Origin: Anabaena cylindrica PCC 7122
Lineage (GTDB): Bacteria > Cyanobacteriota > Cyanobacteriia > Cyanobacteriales > Nostocaceae
DNA: 64,000 bases
Reading direction: 5' to 3'
Assembly: GCF_000317695.1 (NCBI RefSeq)
Contig: NC_019771.1
Location: 4,082,001-4,146,000, forward strand
Within the stretch, counting starts at the first letter, position 1, and each line of letters opens with the position of its first letter. Under the pieces are notes generated by a model. It saw nothing but the letters and a program-made list of their open reading frames with translations. It ran no database searches and was not told where the DNA came from. Below are positions 16,208 to 26,700 of this stretch, in pieces. Both the position numbers and the translations under genes were made by a program.

Positions 16208-17290
16208 ATGACGACAACTCTCTTAGAAGCTAATTCCATTGAGTCATTGCTGGGGAAGGAAGCTGAAGATCTACTGACATATAAAGCCAAGGTTTCTTCA
16301 GATTTGCTACATTTGCCTGGTGCGGATTTTATAGATAGAGTTTGGCTAAATAGCGATCGCACTCCGCGTGTCTTGAAAAACCTACAACAAATCTATTCTA
16401 CAGGAAGATTGGCCAATACAGGCTATCTCTCCATTCTCCCTGTAGACCAAGGAATTGAACACTCAGCCGGGGCTTCATTTGCACCTAATCCTATTTATTT
16501 TGACCCGGAAAACATTATCAAGTTAGCAATCGAAGCAGGTTGTAATGCTGTCGCTACTACAGTGGGGGTATTAGGCAATGTTGCCCGTAAATATGCTCAC
16601 AAAATCCCTTTTATTGCGAAAATAAATCACAATGAATTGTTGACTTATCCCAATCAATTTAACCAAATTATGTTTGCTGATGTTTGGCAAGCTTGGAATT
16701 TGGGGGCAACAGCAGTGGGGGCAACAATTTATTTTGGTTCAGAAAAATCTAGTCGCCAAATTCAGGAAGTCAGTCATGCATTTAAAAATGCCCATGAATT
16801 GGGTATGGCAACAGTACTTTGGTGTTATTTGAGAAATAACAATTTTAAACAAGATCAAGATTATCATTTAGCTGCTGATTTAACTGGACAAGCTAATCAT
16901 TTAGGTGTAAGTCTTGAAGCTGATATCATTAAACAAAAATTACCAGAATGCAATAATGGTTATGGGGCAATTGCTAAAGCGACTGGTAACAGTTATGGTA
17001 AAACTGATGAGCGAGTTTACACAGAATTAACAACAGACAACCCTATAGATTTAACTCGTTATCAAGTATTAAATTGCTACGCTGGACGAGTAGGATTAAT
17101 TAATTCTGGTGGTGCTTCTGGTAAAAATGATTTTGCGGAAGCTGTACGAACTGCTGTAATTAATAAACGTGCTGGAGGTACAGGTTTAATTTCTGGAAGG
17201 AAGAGTTTTCAGCGTCCATTTGCAGAAGGTGTAAAGCTATTTCACGCTATTCAAGATGTTTATTTGTCCCCTGATGTAACTATAGCTTAA
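16208..17290 (+). CDS. fbaB: Class I fructose-bisphosphate aldolase (FbaB/DhnA type)
   Basis: The 360-residue protein is a Schiff-base (class I) aldolase of the archaeal/bacterial DhnA type, cleaving fructose 1,6-bisphosphate in glycolysis and the Calvin cycle. Typical segments are ILPVDQGIEHSAGASF, AIEAGCNAVATTVGVLG, PFIAKINHNELLTYP, GATAVGATIYFGS, HELGMATVLWCYLRN and the phosphate-binding loop GLISGRKSFQRPF. The ATG at 16,208 is preferred over an in-frame TTG 30 bases upstream because the family starts near MTTTLLEANS. It is monocistronic, and the 150 bases after it hold a dispersed palindromic repeat. Confidence 0.92.
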   Translation: MTTTLLEANSIESLLGKEAEDLLTYKAKVSSDLLHLPGADFIDRVWLNSDRTPRVLKNLQQIYSTGRLANTGYLSILPVDQGIEHSAGASFAPNPIYFDPENIIKLAIEAGCNAVATTVGVLGNVARKYAHKIPFIAKINHNELLTYPNQFNQIMFADVWQAWNLGATAVGATIYFGSEKSSRQIQEVSHAFKNAHELGMATVLWCYLRNNNFKQDQDYHLAADLTGQANHLGVSLEADIIKQKLPECNNGYGAIAKATGNSYGKTDERVYTELTTDNPIDLTRYQVLNCYAGRVGLINSGGASGKNDFAEAVRTAVINKRAGGTGLISGRKSFQRPFAEGVKLFHAIQDVYLSPDVTIA

Positions 17291-17318
17291 GAGAACATCA
17301 AAAACAAAATCATCCAAT

Positions 17319-17382
17319 CTTGTGGGATGGGCATCCTGCCCGTCCTTGTATTATTAGCAGGCTTTTCGTCCTGCACCACAAG
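17319..17382. repeat. Palindromic dispersed element after the aldolase gene
   Basis: CTTGTGG (17,319-17,325) and CCACAAG (17,376-17,382) close a 64-base unit. The unit contains GATGGGCATCCTGCCCGTCC, which is itself partly palindromic. It may also serve as a transcript end, but there is no T-run. Confidence 0.65.
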
Positions 17383-17444
17383 AAATGTTGGAATATTTTT
17401 TGATTTACAAATCTCTTCCCCTTTACTAATCACCAATTACCCAG

Positions 17445-18449
17445 TTAATTACTCTTAGGAAAATTTTCTATTTTCATCGAATTAGCAGCACCACCAGGTT
17501 GAGAAACCATTAAATTTGTTCCCAGTATAGCTAAAATGCCCATAGCGGCTAACCCTAATATAATTATATTTTTTCTCTGATGTATTGCGGCTACTAAATT
17601 ATCTAACTTTTTGCCAGAAGCCAGCACCTGAATTGGTTTGAGTGCTTCTAAAGCATCCGCAGCATTAGGATAACGACGCTTGGAATTAGGTTCTACCATT
17701 TTCTTTAACCATAATCCAAAATGCAGGCTAATATGGGGAACTAATTTCTGAAAATCAATGCGATATTTATCATCAATTAATTTTCCGATATCCGCAGCAC
17801 TAGTATTAGTGAGTAAGCAAATTAATGTTGCACCTAAACTATATAAATCTGAGGCTTGGGTCAACACATAACCAAGTTGTTCTTCTGGTGGCATAAAGCC
17901 AGGACTACCTGCAACCAAAGTACTTAACTCTGTTTTTCCATCTTGTACACGTGCTAAACCAAAATCAACTAGATAAACATTTAATTGCTGATCTACTAAA
18001 ATATTTTCTGGTTTGATATCTCGATGGATTATACCAGGACATTGCTGTTGTAAATAAACTAAAATTTCTAAAATAGACAAAGCGATTTGCTTGATTTCTT
18101 CAGGGTGAAAGCAGCGTTTTAATCCTAATGATGGAGCATTTTTATATTCTTGTACTAAGTAAAAAAATCCTGGTTTGGCAAAAGAATCTATATAATGAGG
18201 GATGCGGGGATGATTCAATTGTTGCAAAAGTTCAATCTCTTGTTCATAAGCTTTCACCCCAGACCAATTAGCAGTCATCTTCGCAAAACAAAATTCTTTA
18301 ATAACTACTTTTTGTTGAGATTTCAGACTATTGGCTAAATAAGTAATGCGTCCTCCTTCTGGGTTACGTCCTAATTCTCGAATTACTTGATACCCAACTT
18401 TAGAAAAATCGGCATCGTGATTGACATCAAACTCCATCATACAACACAC
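17445..18449 (-). CDS. Membrane-anchored Ser/Thr protein kinase
   Basis: This 334-residue Hanks-type kinase has its catalytic domain at about residues 18-265. Key residues are the ATP lysine in KVVIKEF, the catalytic loop HRDIKPEN, the metal-binding DFG (VDFGLARV) and the activation segment GSPGFMPPEE. One membrane helix follows at about 292-312 (IIILGLAAMGILAILGTNL), then a short tail of about 20 residues, so the kinase faces the cytoplasm. The glycine-rich loop is unusual (ELGRNPEGGRITYLA). Several ATGs lie close together at the start (MCCMMEF); the first is given. There is no adjacent phosphatase. Confidence 0.92.
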   Translation of the reverse strand: MCCMMEFDVNHDADFSKVGYQVIRELGRNPEGGRITYLANSLKSQQKVVIKEFCFAKMTANWSGVKAYEQEIELLQQLNHPRIPHYIDSFAKPGFFYLVQEYKNAPSLGLKRCFHPEEIKQIALSILEILVYLQQQCPGIIHRDIKPENILVDQQLNVYLVDFGLARVQDGKTELSTLVAGSPGFMPPEEQLGYVLTQASDLYSLGATLICLLTNTSAADIGKLIDDKYRIDFQKLVPHISLHFGLWLKKMVEPNSKRRYPNAADALEALKPIQVLASGKKLDNLVAAIHQRKNIIILGLAAMGILAILGTNLMVSQPGGAANSMKIENFPKSN

Positions 18450-18617
18450 ATAATGTGGATTTTGTCAAGATGCAATTGAAAGGAAGTACCCTATCCTAGC
18501 TGATTAGGAATTAGGTAATCGGTAATCCTTGACTCTAATTACTAAATACCAATTACCAATTACCAATCCCAGACTTTTTAGCTGTGTTTTACCCTTTTTC
18601 TGGGTTTGAACGCGAAA

Positions 18618-19505
18618 TTATGCCTTTTGCGCTAACCAATCGACAATTTGAGCATTGACAACATCTGGAATTTCATCATGGGGACAATGACCTGCACCAG
18701 GAATAGGTACAATTTTAATATCTTGGCCATTTTCTCGCGCTTCTTCGTAAATCTTAGCGCCAGTGATGGGTGTCCAAGGATCATCAGCACCCCAAATCAC
18801 TAGTAAAGGCAATTTTACCTTAAGCAATAATTCATCGGGTGTAGGCCCAGGTGGTGCTGTGAGGATGGAAGCGAAAACTTGTTGTGCGCCTGGATCACAG
18901 GATGGTGTATAAAGTAAATCGACTAGTTCATCGGTGACTGCATTGCGATCGCTATATACTTGATACAATGTCCGGCGAATTTGCGATTTTTGGCGAATGC
19001 GGTTAAAGACGAATTTACCAGTCATTTGGTTAGCGACTAACTTATTAAAAGTTCCCATGACGATTCTGAGAACTGGGTTCAATTCATGGGGACGGTGACT
19101 CAATCCACCGGCAGAGTTGATTAACACACCCCCAGAGGCAATTTCAGGATATTCTGCCAGAACGATTAAACTCAAAAGTGCGCCAATGGAATTGCCAATA
19201 AATACGGCAGGTTCTTGGATATGTGCAGTCCAGAAATCTTTTAATAGTTCTACCCACACTTCCATGCTATATTCAATAGCTGCTTTATCAGAACCACCAA
19301 ACCCCAACAAATCCACAGCAAACACCCGATAACCAGCATCAGCTAAAACAGGGATATTTTTACGCCAGTGACCAATAGAAGCGCCAAAACCGTGAATTAG
19401 TACCAAAGGCTGACCGCTACCCATCACAGTATATTGAATTTTGTAATCTCGCCAAGTCCAAAGCTGTTTTTCTAATGTTGGTGACTGCTGGATTGATATC
19501 GTCAT
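18618..19505 (-). CDS. Alpha/beta hydrolase
   Basis: The 295-residue protein has an alpha/beta hydrolase fold: oxyanion-hole motif LIHGFGASIGHWRKN, DLLGFGGSDK, the nucleophile elbow FIGNSIGALL (Ser), the acid in VIWGADDPWTPI and the histidine in GAGHCPHDEIP. The catalytic triad is therefore complete. It has no signal peptide. The sequence type is common in cyanobacteria and plastids, where relatives act on esters such as pheophytin or related lipids; the substrate here is not known. The ATG is preceded by an AGGAA-type ribosome site. It is divergent from the SLH-protein gene. Confidence 0.9.
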   Translation of the reverse strand: MTISIQQSPTLEKQLWTWRDYKIQYTVMGSGQPLVLIHGFGASIGHWRKNIPVLADAGYRVFAVDLLGFGGSDKAAIEYSMEVWVELLKDFWTAHIQEPAVFIGNSIGALLSLIVLAEYPEIASGGVLINSAGGLSHRPHELNPVLRIVMGTFNKLVANQMTGKFVFNRIRQKSQIRRTLYQVYSDRNAVTDELVDLLYTPSCDPGAQQVFASILTAPPGPTPDELLLKVKLPLLVIWGADDPWTPITGAKIYEEARENGQDIKIVPIPGAGHCPHDEIPDVVNAQIVDWLAQKA

Positions 19506-19699
19506 TAGTAAAGATTCCTAAAGTATTATTTCTTTATGGTAATACTCCTAGCATTCTCGACAAAACATTATGGAAAAAGCTATATATGACGTACACTATC
19601 ACCTGTAAGTTTCACCTAGATCAAAAAAATTAATCAGTTAAGCAAGCTGATTGCCTACTTAACATTCTAGGTGAATTGATACGGTGTGAAACAAATACC

Positions 19700-21217
19700 A
19701 TGATTCTAAGTAAATTAACTCATTTTAGGAAAGTAGCTATTGCCGCAGTCTCTATGATAGCGTTGTCGCCAATACATTCTACTTTGGCAGCATCAGATTT
19801 ATCTGCTACAGTCCCATCAGAGTTTAGTAATTATAATCAGCAGCTTTTAACACAAAAAACTATTAGTGAGGAAGTAGATACAGATAGTACAACAAATATT
19901 CCAGGGGAAACTGTAACTACTACTACTTCTGTCAAAAGGGAAAAATCAGGTTTTACTCTGGCTATTTGGCAACCCGGTGGGACGATTTCCGAAGTGATTG
20001 CCCGCGTTTCTATTAAAGGTAAGCATGGCAACAAATATTACAAAGAAAGATTTTTAGGTGACTATAAGTATAAAATCAAACAAAAGGCCAAGTTTATAAA
20101 TGGGTTTAAATTGGGCGATCGCATCGTCGTTAGATTATATGATAACACAAACCGCTTTATTGGCTACACAGAATTTGCGTGTTTACCCGGTCACACAGCA
20201 ATAAACTTGATTTTATCTGCCAACCCCAAAGAATATCAAGTAGTTCGTGTTTTTTATGGCGTTGATGACAATGAAGATAGCATTGTTGACACTAACACCA
20301 CCAGCTACGATTACTTCACCCAAGTTAGTAACCAAAAAGTTACCTTCCTCAAAAGTTCAGAAAATATCAATATTACCCAGTACCAAGCCGCAGGATTTGC
20401 CAAAGTTGCCACAACCGGCGTTTATCCTGTATCTTTTACCGAAGGTGATTTTGCTTTAGCAGGTAAATCCATTAATATCGTTGATTCTAACTTAGCCAAA
20501 GCCTTAACTGCTGTTCCTGGTAGCTTGGTGCAGTTAACTCAACTCAGCAACAACTCCACATATCAACTCAGCCAATTGTTGAGTAAATATCGCCAAGTAG
20601 GTGTAGCGAAGGATATCAAAGTATCATTTTCTGATATTTCCAAAGACTACTGGGCTAAAGATTATATCGCCGAATTAGCCGCAATGGAAATTATTGACGG
20701 TTTCCCTGATGGTACATTCCGCCCTAACGCACCAGTGACACGCGCTCAATTAGCTGCCCTATTGCAAAAAATCTTTATTAAAAGTAAAGTCAGAAATGCG
20801 ATCGCATTTAGAGATATACCCAAAGGATATTGGGCTGAAAATGCCATCCGCGAAACCTATGAAATGGGCTTTTTCACCACCCTTGGCAGCAAAAACTTCA
20901 ACCCCACACAAAAGCTCACCCGCCTAGATATTTTGATAACCTTAGCCAAGGGATTAAATTATCAATTCACCGGTTCTACAAAAAATATCTTATCCATTTA
21001 TAGCGATGCTTCTAGCATCCAAAACGAACATCGTAATTTAATAGCTGCGATAACACAAAATGGTGTCGTTGTCAATTATCCCAATAGAAAATTGCTGAAT
21101 GGGAAAAAAGTCGCCACCAGAGCAGAAGTCTGTGCTTTATTATATAGAGCGATGGTTAGTGCTGGCGAAGTAGCAGACTTTGCATCAAAATACACTATTC
21201 AACCAATCAGGGAATAA
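19700..21217 (+). CDS. SLH-domain surface protein
   Basis: The 505-residue protein starts with a signal peptide (MILSKLTHFRKVAIAAVSMIALSP...). An N-terminal region of unknown fold (about 60-310) contains GFTLAIWQPGGTISEVIARV and GHTAINLILS. Three S-layer-homology modules follow in the C-terminal part: SFSDISKDYWAKDYI..GFPDGTFRP, AFRDIPKGYWAENAI, and a divergent third one ending TRAEVCALLYRAM. SLH modules bind the cell-wall polymer, so it is anchored at the periplasmic side of the peptidoglycan or outer membrane. It lacks the OprB porin barrel of many cyanobacterial SLH proteins. A TTG 24 bases upstream is in frame, but the ATG precedes the signal peptide properly. Confidence 0.88.
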   Translation: MILSKLTHFRKVAIAAVSMIALSPIHSTLAASDLSATVPSEFSNYNQQLLTQKTISEEVDTDSTTNIPGETVTTTTSVKREKSGFTLAIWQPGGTISEVIARVSIKGKHGNKYYKERFLGDYKYKIKQKAKFINGFKLGDRIVVRLYDNTNRFIGYTEFACLPGHTAINLILSANPKEYQVVRVFYGVDDNEDSIVDTNTTSYDYFTQVSNQKVTFLKSSENINITQYQAAGFAKVATTGVYPVSFTEGDFALAGKSINIVDSNLAKALTAVPGSLVQLTQLSNNSTYQLSQLLSKYRQVGVAKDIKVSFSDISKDYWAKDYIAELAAMEIIDGFPDGTFRPNAPVTRAQLAALLQKIFIKSKVRNAIAFRDIPKGYWAENAIRETYEMGFFTTLGSKNFNPTQKLTRLDILITLAKGLNYQFTGSTKNILSIYSDASSIQNEHRNLIAAITQNGVVVNYPNRKLLNGKKVATRAEVCALLYRAMVSAGEVADFASKYTIQPIRE

Positions 21218-21241
21218 AAATAACGACAACAAGAAAACTGT

Positions 21242-22249
21242 TTAGCTTTCATGCATATAAACATTTCTGACAGGAAAAGGAATTTGAATTCCTTCTAGCT
21301 GATAGCGCTTGTGCAACTTCTTCACAAATAGATGTTTACCAATTCTCTGGTCAAAAAACTCACTTACACGCATATAAAGAGTAAAATCAATACTAAAATC
21401 ATTAAACGTGTGAAATCTCATATACGGTTCATTCTGAAGTAATTCCGGTGCAATTTCTTTCATCACTTCTTTAGCAACTTCTACTGTTACCCTTTCGACT
21501 AATTCCAAATCGCTATCGTAACTAACACCCACATTGATTGTTAAAGTAATTTCTTTAGCAGGGAGATGATAATTAGTAAAAATAGCCGAAGCCAACTTAG
21601 AATTAGGGACAATAATCACATTATTTGAAATTTCCTTAATCGTTGTATTTCGCCATGTAATATCAGTAACATAACCTTGATTACCATCATCTAACTTCAC
21701 ATAATCACCAGTTCTTACTTGCTGAGAAATAAGTAAATAAAAACCAGAAAATAAATTTGCCAAAGTATCTTGAAGTGCTAAACCTACCGCCAAGCCTCCA
21801 ATCCCTAACGTCGTAATTATCGGCGTAATTTGAATACCTACAGTTTGTAAAAGGATTAATGTTCCTAAAATTAAAACCGCAATTTTAGCAAGATTAGACA
21901 GTAGTGATGTCGGAACTCCTTCTGTTCTGCGAACTGATAAACTCACAAAACCAGATGTTAATCTAGCTAAGACTAAAGTCACTGAATACAGCAAAATTAT
22001 GGTGAGAATTTTTTGCAGAACGTTAGCAATATCTGGCTTGAGAGGAGAACTGAGAATAGCCCAAAAAAAGCCTGCAATTACAAACCATATAAACGTCATT
22101 CTGTGCAGTGATTGGAATATAATTTCACTGCCAGGAATTTGTCTATTAGAAACAAACATTTTCAATTTTTTGAAAAAAACTTTCTCGCCAATTAATCCAG
22201 CAAATAATCCAGCTAGAATAAATCCAAGGGGTATAATCCATTCGATCAT
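21242..22249 (-). CDS. MscS-family mechanosensitive channel
   Basis: The 335-residue membrane protein has four or five helices in residues 1-165. The pore-lining segment is LGIGGLAVGLALQDTLANLFSGFYLLI, followed by the beta domain (RTGDYVKLDDGNQGYVTDITWRNTTI, VIIVPNSKLASAIFTNY) and a C-terminal alpha/beta domain. It should form an inner-membrane small-conductance channel opening at hypo-osmotic stress. It is convergent with the SLH gene, the stops being only 24 bases apart. Length is slightly above E. coli MscS, with one or two extra N-terminal helices. Confidence 0.92.
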   Translation of the reverse strand: MIEWIIPLGFILAGLFAGLIGEKVFFKKLKMFVSNRQIPGSEIIFQSLHRMTFIWFVIAGFFWAILSSPLKPDIANVLQKILTIILLYSVTLVLARLTSGFVSLSVRRTEGVPTSLLSNLAKIAVLILGTLILLQTVGIQITPIITTLGIGGLAVGLALQDTLANLFSGFYLLISQQVRTGDYVKLDDGNQGYVTDITWRNTTIKEISNNVIIVPNSKLASAIFTNYHLPAKEITLTINVGVSYDSDLELVERVTVEVAKEVMKEIAPELLQNEPYMRFHTFNDFSIDFTLYMRVSEFFDQRIGKHLFVKKLHKRYQLEGIQIPFPVRNVYMHES

Positions 22250-22500
22250 AATTGATTGAAAATTGAGAACTTAAAATTAAGATAACAGCAATAATATAAT
22301 TATGGTGGCTAAATTTTACCTTGTTACTTTCCAGACAATCTACGAATATGCTGTTTCAGCAAAGTAATTTATATTTCCAGAACTTACGCATTGACAAAAT
22401 CTATCAAATATGGAATATGAACTATGAATTTTATCTTTTGTGCGGTGAACTAGCGCTGTAGGCGGTTTTCCCACCGTAGGTGACTATCCGAAGGAGGAGA

Positions 22501-22548
22501 GGATTGGAGGTGGAGTTCTTGTATCTCACTCAACCGACAACCGCTATA
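22501..22548 (-). repeat. Dispersed repeat related to the element at 58,931-59,036
   Basis: Read on the minus strand, these 48 bases match 58,931-58,978 with few differences (TATAGCGGTT.TCGGTTGAGT.AGATACAAGAA). The surrounding gap 22,250-22,741 has no gene. It also contains the AGAACTTACGCA motif near 22,379 found at other element ends. Confidence 0.7.
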
Positions 22549-22741
22549 GTAGTAGACTATTGAAAAAAAGATATGGTACATTATTATTCGGTACAAGACT
22601 TACATAAAAAGCTATCTTTGTAATTTTTAAGATAAATAAATTATTTTTATATTAAAAACAATCTACCCCCAGACTGATATTTTCCACTTATCTTGACTAA
22701 ATTGTTTACCTAAAAATATATCGGTGTAACTCACCTTAGTA

Positions 22742-23659
22742 ATGGATTTACCAATTGTTTACCATCTAGATTATATTGCTCCTTTACCCCTAGGGCATCG
22801 TTTCCCGATGTCTAAATTCAGTCAACTCCATGAATTGCTGTTAGCTGACAGAGTAGCACATTCAGAACAGTTTCACATTCCTGAACGTCCACAAACAGAA
22901 TTAATTGAATTAGTTCACACCCCCAACTATGTACAAGCTTACTGTCAGGGAACCTTAGAATCAAAAGCACAGCGACGCATTGGTTTACCCTGGAGTCCAG
23001 CTTTGGTGAATCGTACCTGCGTGGCTTTAGGTGGGACAATACTAACGGCTCAATTAGCACTAAATCATGGTTTAGCTTGTAATACTGCTGGTGGAACTCA
23101 TCATGCTTTTCCTGACTATGGATCTGGTTTTTGTATTTTCAACGACTTAGCAGTTGCTTCCCGTGTTATCCAAAAATTAGGGCTTGCTAAAAACATTTTA
23201 ATTGTCGATTTAGATGTACATCAAGGAGATGGAACAGCCTTTATTTTTCACAATGACAATAGCGTTTTTACCTTTTCCATGCACTGTGAAGACAACTTCC
23301 CTGGCACAAAACAAAAAAGTGATTTAGATATTCCCTTACCATTAGGAATGGAAGATGAAGCTTATTTGCAAACATTAGCAAATTATCTCCCCGATCTATT
23401 ATCACAAATAAAACCAGATTTAGTATTTTATGATGCTGGCGTTGATACCCATATAAACGATAAACTAGGTAAACTAGCCTTAACAGACACAGGAATTTTT
23501 CGGCGAGAAATGCAAGTTTTAAATACCTGTGTCAGCGCAGGTTATCCCGTCGCTTGCGTTATCGGTGGTGGTTATGCAGAAGATATGAAATCCCTAGTTT
23601 GGAGACACTCCTTATTACATCGAGCCGCCAGTCAAACCTATCACCAATTTCATCTTTAA
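22742..23659 (+). CDS. Histone deacetylase / acetoin-utilisation family amidohydrolase
   Basis: The 305-residue zinc amidohydrolase belongs to the HDAC/AcuC/APAH fold. Active-site motifs are complete: GGTHHAFPDYGSGFCIFND (tandem His), LIVDLDVHQGDGTA (zinc Asp and His), DAGVDTHINDKLGKLALTD (second zinc Asp) and VIGGGY. Bacterial members deacetylate acetyl-lysine proteins, acetylpolyamines or small amides; which applies here is not readable. It begins the plus-strand series that continues 57 bases later with the large helicase gene, so co-transcription is likely. A functional link to the helicase is only an inference. Confidence 0.92.
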   Translation: MDLPIVYHLDYIAPLPLGHRFPMSKFSQLHELLLADRVAHSEQFHIPERPQTELIELVHTPNYVQAYCQGTLESKAQRRIGLPWSPALVNRTCVALGGTILTAQLALNHGLACNTAGGTHHAFPDYGSGFCIFNDLAVASRVIQKLGLAKNILIVDLDVHQGDGTAFIFHNDNSVFTFSMHCEDNFPGTKQKSDLDIPLPLGMEDEAYLQTLANYLPDLLSQIKPDLVFYDAGVDTHINDKLGKLALTDTGIFRREMQVLNTCVSAGYPVACVIGGGYAEDMKSLVWRHSLLHRAASQTYHQFHL

Positions 23660-23716
23660 CGCCAAAAAACAAACTCTTCTCTACGACTCTGCGTGAAAAA
23701 AAATCCAGGAGTATTC

Positions 23717-26700
23717 ATGCCAACTTTACCAAACAATCAAAAATCAGAAACCTGGGGATACACCTTACTAAACTCTACAATTGATAGTTTAATTCGTAAC
23801 TTTGAAGGTCAATCAACAGTAGAATTATACCCCGAATTTCGAGAACGACGAGAACGCGCCCATGAATTAATATTTGAATGTGTCGGTAAAAAATCTTGCT
23901 TATTTTATATTCGTCGTCAAGGTTCGGGAAAAGATCCAGGAGAAGAAATTTGGGACTTAACAATAGCCACAGATGAAAGTGAATTTGAATTACCAAAAAG
24001 ACTAAAAGAACTGAGAAAAACCCTAGGATTTAGAGCAGCAGTCCAAAAAAATGGAACTGGCGGTTTAAAAATTCTCTCAGCTTATTTATTACAACCTTCA
24101 CGAGGACAAGGTGATGGCTATGCCCTACCTTTACGCTTACAATTAGTCCCCAATCATCATCATCCTTCCGCTATTCCACCCAAGGTATTAGCACAAATAG
24201 CAACCATGCCAGTTTGTGGTCATCATGTACCCACAGAAGAACAACTACAAGCATGGAAAGCATTTTTAAAAGTTGAAGAACGCATTGCTAAAGCACGGCA
24301 ATTTTGTGTGGTTTTTGTCAATTACAAGTACAGTAATAATAAAAAGCAAATCGCTTTTGAGATAAATTTGAACTCAGCCACTCTTGACGGTTCTGAAGAA
24401 AATTATTTAGATGTAGAAAATTTTTGGGAACGAGTGAAACAGGCAAAAAACCAAGATATCAAATTTTCTGACACCGTTCCTAGCGAAAGAAATCGTCGCA
24501 GTAGTCGTCAATTAGGAACTATTGAAAAAATTGATCAAAAATATAATATTATTCATATTAGACTAGAACGCGATTTGGTTGAATATATAGCAGCGGGTAA
24601 TTATCAACTTCCTGGAACTGGATATTTATTTTTTGATGCTGCTGGTGATATAAAACAAATTGAACGCAAAGAAAAAGCCTTGGAACAATTAAGACAAGGA
24701 CGCACTCAAAATCCTTATTTAGGTAACTTCTTATTTGATGCTTCTCAAGCCAGATCTATTAAAAAAACTGTCAAAATTAAATCACAAGATTTGTTATTAT
24801 CTGCTGCAAATCCAGGTCAAAAAGCATCTGTAGAAAAGGTACTAGCCGCAGATGATTTAGTTTTGATTCAAGGGCCACCAGGGACAGGTAAAACTACGGT
24901 AATTGCTGAAATTTGCTATCAAGTAGCCTTGCGGGGTGGACGCACATTAATTACTTCTCAGGCTAATTTAGCAGTTGATAATGCTTTAAGCAGATTAGTT
25001 CATAACCCTGTAATTCGGGCTGTACGCAAGGGAAGAGCCGAAAAAGTTGGAGAAGAAGGACAGCCATTTTTAGAAGATCAAGTAATTGGCAGATGGCTAG
25101 AAAATACCGCTACTGACTGTGAAAATAATCTCGCTCAACGTCAAGAAAATATCAAAATATTTACTCAATTATTAGCATCATCAACACGTTTTAAAGCTTA
25201 TCTTGAATCTGAAGAAGAATTTAATCACAAACAAAATGAATCAAAATTAGAAAAAGAAAATTTAAAGGAAATCTGTCAAATTCAAGAAATAGCTTATCAG
25301 GAAAGTTTAGTAAATCAAAATAAAATTGAATCTCTCAAGATTGGATTAAAGAATCTGCTCAAAAATGTCCCAGTAAACTGGGATTCAGCAGAAGTTAAAG
25401 ATTTTTTACCCTGTCTGCAACCATATACAAAAAATATTCATCAAGTAGAAAGTTTCCGGGAAAATGTTTGTCAAGCTATTAAATATGTAGATGAACTTGG
25501 CTTTGTTCGTCCTGCGCGTGGTGCATTTGGGTTAGCAGCTTGGTTAAGTGAAACAGTAGCAACTGAAATTGATGAATTAAAAAAAATATTTAGTTATGCT
25601 GATGACGTAATTGTAACTATGTCAGAATTAACCACATTAGTACAGGCTTTCAAAAAAGATTCTACATATTTGCATCAATTACAAACAGAGTATCAGCAAT
25701 TTCTAAATAAGGATAAAAGTCTACAGCCAACAATTCAACTATGGGAAAATCGCAAGCGAGAAATTGATTATATTATCGAAGCAGTTATCGAATGGAAATC
25801 TACAGCTTATAACAATCTGTATCAAGTTGTAAAAAACTGTCAGCAATCAGATTTACCATTAACAGATAATATGATAGATTTACCACTAGGTTTATTAATG
25901 TTTGCTAATAATTTAAAATTACCACTTGTCCCCAAAAATTATAAAATTAGCTTGCCAGATTGGAAATTATTGACAAAAGCAATATCGTATGAAATTCAAG
26001 GTAACTTCACAGATAGACGAGGTAAACAGCATAGTTTTAGTTATTTCTTACAGGAAAATTTTAGTCAAATTCCTCTAGTTCTATCAAAAAGCGATCGCAC
26101 TCAATGGCAGGTAACATATCAAGAATTAAATGATTATCAACTCCTTACCTCCAAACAGCGTAAATCGTTGGTGGAAAATACCCAATCTTTTTTAACTAAA
26201 CTGCAAAGAACATATGGTGCAGCTTATGAACTAGATAATATCCATTCTACTCTTACCCAAATTACACAAGAACTACTAGATATAATTCTGGCAAATTCTC
26301 GTCAATGTGTGGCAAAAGTCAAAACTGAAGCTGAACAACAACTTAATATTTTACAAAAACAACAAAACCAATTAAATGAACTGCCAAATAATGGCATTAC
26401 CCAAGAACAAATATTTGCGACTCAATCTCAAGTAGAAAAAGCCAGTCAAGATGCTAATTTACAACTGGCAAGAGTTGTAAATATGTTGGAAGAACTTAAC
26501 AAAAAACCTAATATACCTGCTAAATTGCGTAATCTAACTGAAAAATATCTCGCTAAACAATCAAATATTTGGGAACAACATCAAGAATTTTCCAAGCAAA
26601 TAAAAATTTGTGAAAGTAATATAGTTAAACTTGAACCCTTGATTTCATCATTAGAACCAATTGCTATTTTAGAGATGATTCAAGATTCATTACATGAGGA

